A DNA stretch of 64,000 nt from Bradyrhizobium sp. 149 (GTDB lineage Bacteria > Pseudomonadota > Alphaproteobacteria > Rhizobiales > Xanthobacteraceae). The translations under genes and the position numbers were made by a program. The DNA is taken from contig NZ_JADPKK010000022.1 of the NCBI RefSeq assembly GCF_023073915.1, forward strand, positions 124,001-188,000. The letters are read 5' to 3'. How positions within the stretch are numbered: position 1 is the first letter of the stretch; each line of letters opens with the position of its first letter. The notes below the pieces were generated by a model that was not told the DNA's origin, made no database searches, and saw only the letters and a program-made list of their open reading frames with translations. Positions 29,104 to 36,350 of this stretch are shown piece after piece.

Positions 29104-29128
29104 GGAACCGAGCCTGCGCTCGGCCGTT
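29104..29128 (+). promoter_or_regulatory. EcfG-type promoter upstream of alpha/beta hydrolase
   Basis: GGAAC (29104-29108), exactly 16 bases, CGTT (29125-29128), matching the GGAAC-N16/17-CGTT general-stress pattern. The spacer contains the palindrome CCGAGC-CTGC-GCTCGG, which could alternatively be read as a terminator for mipZ. Transcription would start near 29136, giving a leader of about 260 bases before the hydrolase. Confidence 0.55.
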
Positions 29129-29232
29129 TTCACCCCGCGTTTACTGCAAAATTGAACCCGATCGAGACAGGTTGCGTCGGATGGTGACGTGCACCCCGAC
29201 GTAGCCGTATGAGAGCGGATGCCCAAGAAACG

Positions 29233-29246
29233 TGTGCGCCGCACAA
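29233..29246. promoter_or_regulatory. PhaR-like palindrome in hydrolase leader
   Basis: TGTGCG-C-CGCACA (29233-29245) followed by A. The core TGCGCCGCACAA is close to identical to the sites at the phasin promoter (34325-34368). PhaR/AniA, the polyhydroxybutyrate-sensing repressor, binds TGC-GCA sequences of this form. It lies 151 bases before the hydrolase ATG. Confidence 0.45.
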
Positions 29247-29396
29247 TGAAAGGGCTGCCAGTTCACAATATTTAGCCTTCCTGTCACGCGGCTGTGACAT
29301 ATATTAGGGAATAGGCGACCAGGGGCCGAAGAGCCCCGGAAGAACACGATTTTCAACAGGGATTCAGGCCGCAAGAGCCTGAGGCTGAGGACGAAA

Positions 29397-30257
29397 ATGA
29401 AGCGTGGAATTGCCGTTCTGGTTTCGGTTAGTGCCCTCTGCGGTGTCGCCTATGTCACGGCGAGCAAGTGGGCAATCAAGCACGAGACCATCACCTTCTA
29501 CGACGCCTCGCGCGATAACCGTGCGGTGCCCGTCGACATCGCGATCCGTCGTGACAAGGAAATGCAGGCCAATGCCGGCATGATCACGATGCCGGTCGCG
29601 GTGATCAACCATGGCAACACCGTCAAGAACACCGAGTACGGCTTCCTCGCCAACATTTTCGCTGCGCGCGGCTATCTCGTCGTCAGCCCGCAGCATGATT
29701 TGCCGACTGATCCTCCCATGGTGACCAAGCCCGGCGAGATCTATGTCGGCCGGCTGCCGCAGATCCTGCGCGGCGTCGCCAACATCCATCTCGCCATGCA
29801 GGAGATGAAGAAGGTTCAGCCCAACGCCGACTACGACCGGGTGACGATGGTCGGCCACTCCATGGGCGGCGACATCACGATGTATTTCGCCAAGCAGTAT
29901 CCGGATGAGGTCAAGAAGGTCGTCACGCTCGACAATCTTCGCGTGCCCTTCGTCACCGCCGGGAAGTTCAAGATCCTGTCGTTCCGCTCCACTGACCCGC
30001 AGTTCAAGGCCGATGCAGGCGTGATCCCGACCGACGAGGAATGCGAGAAGGCCGGCATCCAGGTCGTGAGGACCGAATTCCAGCACAACGACATGCGCGA
30101 CACTGGTCCGGACGCGGCTAAGAATTCGATCCAGGGCATGCTCGACAAATTTCTGAGCTCGACCGACAGCGAAGTCGGGCCGGTCGACACGCAATCGTCC
30201 CCGCCCAAGATTCTCGAGCCCGGCCCGGTCGCTTTGATGGCGCCTGCCAAGAGCTGA
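29397..30257 (+). CDS. Alpha/beta hydrolase family protein, membrane-anchored or secreted
   Basis: 286 residues. An N-terminal hydrophobic segment (AVLVSVSALCGVAYVTA) is a signal anchor or signal peptide. The nucleophile elbow is VGHSMGGD (Ser about 154), and the oxyanion region is AVINHGNTV. A loop Asp (TLDNLRVP) and the His in QHNDMRDTG are plausible remaining triad members. The C-terminal 30 residues are Pro/Ser-rich. Substrate unknown; the promoter suggests stress and PHB-linked control. Confidence 0.8.
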   Translation: MKRGIAVLVSVSALCGVAYVTASKWAIKHETITFYDASRDNRAVPVDIAIRRDKEMQANAGMITMPVAVINHGNTVKNTEYGFLANIFAARGYLVVSPQHDLPTDPPMVTKPGEIYVGRLPQILRGVANIHLAMQEMKKVQPNADYDRVTMVGHSMGGDITMYFAKQYPDEVKKVVTLDNLRVPFVTAGKFKILSFRSTDPQFKADAGVIPTDEECEKAGIQVVRTEFQHNDMRDTGPDAAKNSIQGMLDKFLSSTDSEVGPVDTQSSPPKILEPGPVALMAPAKS

Positions 30258-30407
30258 TGTTTTCCAGGAGCTGACCTCTCCCAGGATCTGACGTCTCCTC
30301 CTCGGTCCGATTTTCAAAGCCCCTGCCGGCCTCAGCCTGCGGGGGCTTTGCGCATTGACCGGGCTGCATGCGCTGACCACATTAGCTGCTCAAGCAAGGG
30401 TCAAGTG

Positions 30408-31157
30408 ATGTCGGGCGAACCCATCAAACCGCGCGGCCGCGATGCCGTCTCGTCGCAACCAGGCGGCGCGGTGCCGCAGGCGGGGACGTCGACGTCGGAG
30501 GACATCGCCGCCTTCGTCGCAAACGCGCGCGCGCTGTCACCGCATGCTCCCGGGGCGAAAGGCCGGCTGATCTTCGCGCTGGATGCGACGATGAGCCGGC
30601 AGCCGACCTGGGACATGGCCTGCGCGCTTCAGGCCGACATGTTCCGCGAGACCGCCGCGCTTGGCAGTCTCGACATCCGGCTCGTCTACTATCGCGGCTT
30701 CAACGAGTGCCGCGCCACCGGATGGATCTCCGATAGCGCCAGGCTTGCGGCGCTGATGAGCAAGATAGATTGCCGCGGCGGCGACACCCAGATCGGCAAG
30801 GTGCTGAGCGAGGCGCGGCGCGAGGCGGTCGCATCCGGCGTGCGCGCCGTTGTCTTCGTCGGCGACGCGATGGAGGAGAACGTCGACGATCTCTGCGCCA
30901 AGGCCGGCGAGCTCGGCATGCTCAAGGTGCCCGTGTTCGTATTTCAGGAAGGCCACGACGCAGTGGCCGAGCAGGCCTTTCGCGAGATCGCGCGCCTGAC
31001 CAGCGGCGCGTGGTGCCGGTTCGACCCGGGCGCGGCGGCGCAGTTGCGCGAGCTGTTGCGTGCAGCCGCCGCCTACGCCGCCGGCGGACGGGAGGCGCTG
31101 TTACAATTGGCGAAGACCGCCAGTGGCGCGGCCAGGCTGATCGGCCAGATGAAGTAG
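30408..31157 (+). CDS. Von Willebrand factor A-like domain protein
   Basis: 249 residues from ATG 30408. After a disordered N-terminus (about 1-50) the vWA-like fold begins at RLIFALDATMSRQPTWD, where the metal site is altered to Asp-Ala-Thr-Met-Ser. It continues through GGDTQIGKVL, AVVFVGDAMEE and VFVFQEGHD. Cytosolic by sequence. Similar proteins accompany tellurite-type or DnaJ-linked genes, and here the next gene is a DnaJ-domain protein, 68 bases on. Function unknown. Confidence 0.75.
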   Translation: MSGEPIKPRGRDAVSSQPGGAVPQAGTSTSEDIAAFVANARALSPHAPGAKGRLIFALDATMSRQPTWDMACALQADMFRETAALGSLDIRLVYYRGFNECRATGWISDSARLAALMSKIDCRGGDTQIGKVLSEARREAVASGVRAVVFVGDAMEENVDDLCAKAGELGMLKVPVFVFQEGHDAVAEQAFREIARLTSGAWCRFDPGAAAQLRELLRAAAAYAAGGREALLQLAKTASGAARLIGQMK

Positions 31158-31225
31158 CCTTGGCGCGGTCTGCGGGGGGACAAGGACACGATGCTTTTCG
31201 ACGATAGGCCGACTATATTCCGGCC

Positions 31226-31951
31226 ATGACCCTGATCGCCGGCGCTATCGCCGTTATCACCCTTTATCTGCTGCTCCAGATGTTCCGTTCCGCCAACCCG
31301 GCCGTGCTGGCACGCGCGATCAGGTTCGGTGGGGGCGTGGTGGCGCTGGCGGTTGCAGCGTTCACGGGCTTGAAGGGCGAACTGGTGGTTGCGATCCCGC
31401 TCGGGATATTCGGCGCCGGGCTCTTGGGCTGGACACCGCTGGCAAACGCCGGCTTCGGCAATGTCGGCGGGCTGTTCGGCGGGGGCGCGACGCGCCCGGC
31501 CGGTCAGGCCTCGCGCGTGCGCTCGCCATTCCTGGATATGCGACTCGATCACGATTCCGGCCAGCTCGGCGGCCGGATCGTCGCCGGGCCTCACGCCGGG
31601 CGTGATCTCAATGAGTTCGATCTCGCAGCCCTGCTGGCAATGGTCCCGGCCTTCGACGCCGAGAGCGTCGCCTTACTTGAAAGCTATCTGGACCGCCGGT
31701 TTCCCGCTTGGCGTCAGAACGCGCAGGGCGACGCGGCAGGGGGGCAGCGCCGCACGGTGGCGAGCGGCAAAATGACGGCGGAGGAGGCCTATCAGATCCT
31801 TGGCCTGCAGCCTGGGGCGGGGCGCGACGACATTAGCCGGGCTCACAAGTCCCTGATGAAGAAACTGCATCCCGACCAGGGGGGCTCGACGTATCTCGCT
31901 GCCCGTGTAAACGAGGCCAAGGATACTCTGCTTCGTACGCATAACGGCTAA
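31226..31951 (+). CDS. Membrane-anchored DnaJ-domain protein
   Basis: 241 residues. Two membrane segments at the N-terminus (about 2-17 and 30-72 as one or two spans), a Gly-rich linker, a central region (LDMRLDHDSGQLGGRIVAG), and a C-terminal J domain (about 181-238). The HPD motif is at KKLHPDQGG. Layout resembles TIM14/Pam18-like or DjlA-type co-chaperones in which J stimulates Hsp70 at the membrane. The partner is unknown. Confidence 0.85.
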   Translation: MTLIAGAIAVITLYLLLQMFRSANPAVLARAIRFGGGVVALAVAAFTGLKGELVVAIPLGIFGAGLLGWTPLANAGFGNVGGLFGGGATRPAGQASRVRSPFLDMRLDHDSGQLGGRIVAGPHAGRDLNEFDLAALLAMVPAFDAESVALLESYLDRRFPAWRQNAQGDAAGGQRRTVASGKMTAEEAYQILGLQPGAGRDDISRAHKSLMKKLHPDQGGSTYLAARVNEAKDTLLRTHNG

Positions 31952-32142
31952 CTCCGGCACCACGCTACAAACGCCCGTCCCGTGTGAGCCCCGCTTGCTC
32001 TGTTTGCCGTCGCCTCGATGCCCGCCATTGTCGGCGTGGTCGATCCCTTGTGTAAAGTTTTAACCGTAAATCCTTGACGAGAGGTTGTCGTGGAACAGCC
32101 CCGGCATCGAACAGCCTTGACCATCCCCACATCCCGAAAATC

Positions 32143-32171
32143 AAAATGCCCGCGCAAAGCGCGGGCATTTT
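32143..32171 (-). terminator. Terminator after D-Ala-D-Ala carboxypeptidase gene
   Basis: Perfect 13-bp stem AAAATGCCCGCGC (32143-32155) with GCGCGGGCATTTT (32159-32171) and loop AAA. It lies 20 bases beyond the minus-strand stop at 32192. The arms end in A/T runs on both sides, so it could act in both directions. Confidence 0.85.
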
Positions 32172-32191
32172 GATTGGAGCGGGGCGAAAGA

Positions 32192-34042
32192 TCAGTTGCG
32201 GACGGTCATACAGGAGATATCGGCACGCTTCAGGGTGCGACAGACGGCTTCGGCCTGGTCGCGGTCGAGCCCGGCGAAGCGGGCGCGGTAGAGCTTGCGA
32301 TTGTCTTTCGCGACGACCGGCTCGGTGAACGGGTCGGCCTTGCTGAGCAGGCCGCGGGCCGAGCTGCGCGCGGCGTCGATGCGCTGCTGGGCTTCGTTCT
32401 CGCTCTCGAGCGCGCCGACCTGGACGATCCAGCCGCTATGGGTGACGACAGGCCTGGTGGTGGCGCTCATCTGGATCGGCTGCGGCGCCGGGTCGGCTGA
32501 AGCGAGCTTCGCAGCAGCCGGGGTGGGCGCGGCAGCCGTTGCGGCCGGCAATACGCCGAGGATGCCGTTGCCGGTGCCGAAGCCCGCCGGCTGCCGCGGC
32601 AGTTCGGTACGGGCGAGTTCGGCCCTCGGCGCTTCCGGTTGGCTGGCGACGTCGGGCTTGTTGATGAGGTCTGCCCGGGCGACGACGGCGCCGGAGGTTT
32701 CCGCGACGTCGGAGCGGGGCGCAATCGTGCTCGTGACCTGCGGTGCGACCTGAGCCGGGGCGGCGGAGGCGACCTTCACGGTGCCGGCCTTGACCTGGAC
32801 GGTCTTGACCCGGACCGGCTTCATCGGCTCGGACGAGCCGGGGACCATGGAGAGCGGCTGGCTCGAGATCACGCCATTGGTAAGCGGCGCAGGCTCGATC
32901 TTGGATTCAGTTGGCCGAACTTCAGGCTTGTTGGCTTCGGATCTGGGCTGAGCGGGCGGCACCGCGGCAGTCGCAGCCGCTAGCGTCGACAGGCGCGCGG
33001 CGAGACGCGACGGGGCTGCTTCGGGAGCAGGGGCAGCCGCAGCCTGGACCTGCGGAGCGGAGCGGGCCGGGGTATCCGACGCATCGGCGACCTCGGCAGC
33101 GGCGTCGGAGCCGTTGCGCTCGGTAACCGCGGCGACGGTGTGGGTGGTCGCGCCCTTATCGAGGTTCTCCGCGAGCAGGTTGCGCATGATGGCGTCGCGC
33201 GAGCCGCCGCTGCGGCCGCCCAACACCACGCCGATCAGGTGGCGGTTGCCGCGGCGCATCGAGGTCACGAGATTGAAGCCGGAGGCGCGGGTGTAGCCGG
33301 TCTTGATGCCGTCCACGCCCTCGACATTACCGAGCAGATGATTGTGGTTCCGGATCGACTGTCCGCGCCAGTTGAACGTCGAGGTCGCGAAATATCGATA
33401 GTAGCGCGGGAAGCGCTCCTGGATGGCGCGGCCGAGCGTGGCCTGGTCGCGCGCCGTCGTGACCTGCTCGTCGTTGGGAAGGCCGTTGGCGTTGCGGTAG
33501 ACCGTCCTGGACATCCCGAGCGAACGCGCCTTGCGCGTCATCATCTGGGCGAAGTCGTCCTCGTCGCCGCCAATCGCTTCCGCGATCACAACGGCTGCGT
33601 CGTTGGCGGAGCGGGTGACGAGACCCTTGATCGCGTCCTCGACGCGAATGGTCTGGCCGGCGCGCAGGTTCAGCTTGGTCGGATCCTGATCGGCGGCGTG
33701 CTGCGACACCGGCATCTCGGTGTCGAGCTTCATCTTGCCGGACTCGAGGCGCTCGAACAGCAGATAGAGCGTCATGATCTTGGTCAGCGACGCCGGATGG
33801 CGGATCCCGTCGGGACTCGTTGCCTGAAGCACGGAGCCGGAATTGCCGTCGACGATGATCGACGCGAATTTCGGACTGGAACTCTCGGACACATCGCGCT
33901 GTACGCGGTGGTGCGCGTAATGACGCCGGTGGCGCCGCGCCTCGGCAGCATCGGTAGTGAAGATGACTGCAGTGGTGACTGTAAGAAGCCCAAAAACGCT
34001 AACCCGCGCCAAGCGCGAGGAAGACAAGTTTTTACGAAGCAT
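32192..34042 (-). CDS. D-alanyl-D-alanine carboxypeptidase with C-terminal SPOR domain
   Basis: 616 residues. Signal peptide to about residue 35. Peptidase S11 domain has the active serine and lysine in SLTK (Ser85, Lys88), SxN in SAND (Ser145-Asn147) and KTG (Lys247). These trim the terminal D-Ala from peptidoglycan stem peptides. Residues about 320-530 are Ala/Pro/Thr-rich linker. The last 80 residues (SGWIVQVGALESENEA to SCMTVRN) are a SPOR domain, which binds denuded glycan at the division septum. The fusion targets trimming to the septum. Confidence 0.92.
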   Translation of the reverse strand: MLRKNLSSSRLARVSVFGLLTVTTAVIFTTDAAEARRHRRHYAHHRVQRDVSESSSPKFASIIVDGNSGSVLQATSPDGIRHPASLTKIMTLYLLFERLESGKMKLDTEMPVSQHAADQDPTKLNLRAGQTIRVEDAIKGLVTRSANDAAVVIAEAIGGDEDDFAQMMTRKARSLGMSRTVYRNANGLPNDEQVTTARDQATLGRAIQERFPRYYRYFATSTFNWRGQSIRNHNHLLGNVEGVDGIKTGYTRASGFNLVTSMRRGNRHLIGVVLGGRSGGSRDAIMRNLLAENLDKGATTHTVAAVTERNGSDAAAEVADASDTPARSAPQVQAAAAPAPEAAPSRLAARLSTLAAATAAVPPAQPRSEANKPEVRPTESKIEPAPLTNGVISSQPLSMVPGSSEPMKPVRVKTVQVKAGTVKVASAAPAQVAPQVTSTIAPRSDVAETSGAVVARADLINKPDVASQPEAPRAELARTELPRQPAGFGTGNGILGVLPAATAAAPTPAAAKLASADPAPQPIQMSATTRPVVTHSGWIVQVGALESENEAQQRIDAARSSARGLLSKADPFTEPVVAKDNRKLYRARFAGLDRDQAEAVCRTLKRADISCMTVRN

Positions 34043-34426
34043 GAAACCCCGTCCCCGTTTCTGACTTGATCACCGGCCCGTGAGGCGAAATTGTGCCCAA
34101 GGGACCCGGGATCATTACCTGCTCAGGCTGTCCCTCCGCTGGTGTTCGCCGCGGGGGACGTTGGGCCTGGGCCGCTATTCTGGCTAAGGTGATGTTCTCA
34201 TTACGCTTTTGGCCGTTCGCGGAAGATGAACGCGTCCAGAGAATCAAGGTAGGGCTCCGCGGTTTCCAAAAGCTTAAGGAAACCTTGCGGGAACCCCGGG
34301 AATCGTCGCGATTTGCATTCAAATTTGTGCGTCGCACAAGATTCTTGACTTTTTTGTGCGTTGCACTAATTGTGGGCAAGGTCAGGGAGCCGGGGCTTCC
34401 GACGAGCTAGGGAAAAGGATTCCAAG
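34043..34426. other. Divergent promoter region, carboxypeptidase and phasin
   Basis: 384 bases without a plausible gene. The right half holds the phasin promoter with two PhaR-like palindromes (34325-34368). The left half should contain the carboxypeptidase promoter; nothing specific is recognised there. Confidence 0.6.
34325..34368 (+). promoter_or_regulatory. Phasin promoter with two PhaR-like operators
   Basis: A perfect 15-base palindrome TTGTGCGTCGCACAA (34325-34339) and a near copy TTGTGCGTTGCACTA (34354-34368) are spaced 29 bases centre to centre. Between them lies -35 TTGACT (34345-34350), and the -10-like TAATTG (34367-34372) overlaps the second copy. Binding of a repressor to both would block the promoter. 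The cores match the TGC-N3-GCA type of PhaR sites. ATG is about 47 bases after the expected start of transcription. Confidence 0.7.
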
Positions 34427-34765
34427 ATGTTCAAGGTCGAAGACTTCCAGAACTACGGGAAAGAGCATTTCGAGCAGTACGTCGCCTCCGCGACCACGGT
34501 GCAGCACGGCCTCCAGGCAATCGCCAGCGCCTATGGCGACTACACCAAGAAGTCGTTCGAAGACACCAAGTCCTTCGTCGAGAAGCTTTCCGGCGTGAAG
34601 TCGCTGGACAAGGCCGTCGAAGCGCAGACCGATTTCGCCCGTTCCGCCTACGAGACCTTCGTCGCGGAATCGCAGAAGATCGCCGGCCTCTACAGTGACC
34701 TTGCCAAGCAGGCATTCAAGCCGGTCGAGACCATTGTGTCGAAGTTCACTCCGGCCGCCAATTAA
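34427..34765 (+). CDS. Phasin family protein
   Basis: 112 residues from ATG 34427 (GGAAAAGGA upstream). Typical phasin_2-type helical protein with no membrane span: FQNYGKEHFEQYVASATTVQHG, then FVEKLSGVKSLDKAVEAQ and FARSAYETFVAESQKIAGLYSDL in adjoining helices. Phasins coat polyhydroxybutyrate granules and affect their size and number. The gene is monocistronic, bounded by PhaR-like operators and a strong terminator. Confidence 0.9.
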   Translation: MFKVEDFQNYGKEHFEQYVASATTVQHGLQAIASAYGDYTKKSFEDTKSFVEKLSGVKSLDKAVEAQTDFARSAYETFVAESQKIAGLYSDLAKQAFKPVETIVSKFTPAAN

Positions 34766-34787
34766 CGTTTCCTGACGTCCTGGAATC

Positions 34788-34818
34788 AAAAGCCCGGCTG
34801 AAGCAGCCGGGCTTTTTT
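34788..34818 (+). terminator. Phasin gene terminator
   Basis: Perfect 13-bp stem AAAAGCCCGGCTG (34788-34800) with CAGCCGGGCTTTT (34804-34816), loop AAG, followed by more T residues. A classical rho-independent terminator 22 bases after the stop. Confidence 0.9.
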
Positions 34819-34839
34819 GTTGGTCGGGGCGTGTCGGTC

Positions 34840-35242
34840 TCAGCGCGCCACGCGCAGCTTCGACGGCGACCTACCGATATCCTTGAACACCGAGACACCG
34901 AGACGGTCTGATCTGCCGACGTCACCAGATAGAACTTGTATTGCAGCACGCTGGAAGTCGGATCACTGCCGGTGTTCACCTGCACCGTATAGATCGTGAT
35001 GTTCGCCGCCTTGGCGTTGTCGCACAGCTTCCAGATACTTGGAGAGCATCAGCGCAGTGGAATCGAGGGCCGCCTGCATCGCGGAACGGGCCTGGGCCGC
35101 GCGGCTGTAATCGACCGCAGCTCCGACGAAGCAGAACCGGAAGCAGCGCGATGGCGAAGATCACGGCGATATTGCTTTGTTCGGCCGCTGCAAAGCGGGC
35201 GAGCTGTCCACCAATACGGCTGACGAGGGGCAGGCGAGACAT
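34840..35242 (-). pseudogene. Decayed TadG-like (Flp pilus assembly) gene
   Basis: Minus-strand remnant starting at ATG 35242. It reads a TadG-type anchor (FAAAEQSNIAVIFAIALLPV), then changes frame to GAAVDYSRAAQARSAMQAALDSTA in a new frame. The central part is missing. The C-terminal end continues in a third frame (LCDNAKAANITIYTVQVNTG, SVLQYKFYLVTSADQTVSV). A last shift is caused by an 8-bp tandem duplication of CACCGAGA (34888-34903), after which FKDIG and KLRVAR-stop are recognisable. At least three frame changes and a large deletion make it nonfunctional. Confidence 0.85.
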
Positions 35243-35668
35243 GACGAACCCCGGAATCTGTGACTTTGCCCGTTTTCGCGCCACGCCATCGAACGCCGGG
35301 TAAATTGGTCCGTAGAAGACCGGAGATATCCCGCGCGAAACCGTCGCAGCCGCGTTCCCGGCCGGTTCCTGGTCAGCCTGTTCTAAACGGATAGGGCGGA
35401 AGTTTTTGTCAAATCAGTCCGGATTGATTAACCTTGGTGGGGATCGCCCCGGACCTCGAATCGGGACCGCCGTGGCCGCATCGGCCGAGCCGTCGCATGC
35501 TTGCGGCGAGCCGGAGGCAGGCCCATATTCGGTGAAGCCGATCTGGCTTGGACCGGACCGGATGGAAGCGGCGATCCAACAAGGCGGTCCGCCTGTGCAA
35601 AGCTCCGGAGGCCGGGGCTGCGCGGTGAACCGTCACACGCTTCCGTGGGGAATTTGAACGCCTGAGCC
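35243..35668. other. Intergenic region upstream of clpS
   Basis: 426 bases between the TadG remnant and clpS. ORFs here (for example 35406-35657) have no family resemblance and no ribosome site. The stretch around 35410-35435 is AT-richer (AAATCAGTCC, GATTGATTAACC) and may hold a promoter. Nothing else recognised. Confidence 0.5.
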
Positions 35669-36061
35669 ATGCCGCAATTGTCTTCCAGCCCAGATCTGTC
35701 CGCGGCCGCCGCCGCCCGCGCTCCCCAAATGAGCAACGACGAGAACCGTTCCGGCGGCCCCTCCGCGCCTAACACGTCCGTCATCACCAAGGTCAAGCCG
35801 AAGACCAAGCGGCCGAACCTGTACCGTGTGCTGATCCTGAACGACGATTACACGCCGATGGAGTTCGTCGTTCATGTGCTGGAGAAGTTCTTCCAGAAGG
35901 ACGCCGAGGCCGCAACCAAGATCATGCTGCACGTCCATCATCACGGGATCGGGGAGTGTGGCGTGTTCACCTACGAGATCGCCGAGACCAAGGTGACGCA
36001 GGTGATGGATTTCGCTCGCAAGCACCAGCATCCGCTGCAATGCGTGATGGAAAAGAAGTAA
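35669..36061 (+). CDS. clpS: ClpS adaptor of the ClpAP protease
   Basis: 130 residues from ATG 35669; an internal ATG at 35729 is possible since the first 50 residues are disordered. The core has [24 protein letters not shown], with the Asp-Asp and Met that form the N-degron pocket, then [21 protein letters not shown] in adjoining strands. ClpS recognises N-terminal destabilising residues and delivers proteins to ClpA, encoded 289 bases downstream. Confidence 0.95.
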   Translation: MPQLSSSPDLSAAAAARAPQMSNDENRSGGPSAPNTSVITKVKPKTKRPNLYRVLILNDDYTPMEFVVHVLEKFFQKDAEAATKIMLHVHHHGIGECGVFTYEIAETKVTQVMDFARKHQHPLQCVMEKK

Positions 36062-36350
36062 GACACGTTACTGCGCGTTCGAAGCAGGTTCTTGTCCATG
36101 TCGCAGTGTGATTGCCACGTGATGTCTGCGCGCGATGTTCATGCAGACGGCAAAATTACGGAATTCCGGACCGGCGCCGATCGCGCCTGAATCGGAACGG
36201 GTTTTGCATCGAAAAATACCGCAGCTGTGCAGCCGCCTGTGTCGCGGAACCGGTCTTTCGCCGCGATTTTGTATAACTATATGTGACAAAGGTTGTTGTT
36301 GCCTGACCGGGCGATGACGATCATGATGGTGGGGGCCATAGAGGACGCGA

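Larger units (their letters stand above)
29055..29396 (+). other. Long leader region of the alpha/beta hydrolase gene
   Basis: 342 bases between mipZ and the hydrolase. It holds an EcfG-type promoter (29104-29128) and a PhaR-like palindrome (29233-29246). A possible 18-codon peptide ORF (ATG at 29219, preceded by GAGAGCGG, rich in Lys and Arg) spans the palindrome but is too short to call. A hairpin-rich stretch with GTCACGCGGCTGTGAC lies at 29283-29298. Confidence 0.55.

Noticed and set aside
29108-29123. CCGAGC-CTGC-GCTCGG as a mipZ terminator
   Set aside because: The stem is short and ends in CCGTTTTC, a weak T tract. It also lies exactly in the spacer of an EcfG-type promoter, which explains the sequence better, though both remain possible.
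29219-29275. 18-codon basic peptide ORF in the hydrolase leader
   Set aside because: Ribosome site too close, no conservation evidence, and the peptide may be chance overlap with the PhaR-like palindrome.
35406-35657. ORF upstream of clpS
   Set aside because: No ribosome site, no family resemblance, and amino acid composition typical of random high-GC frames.
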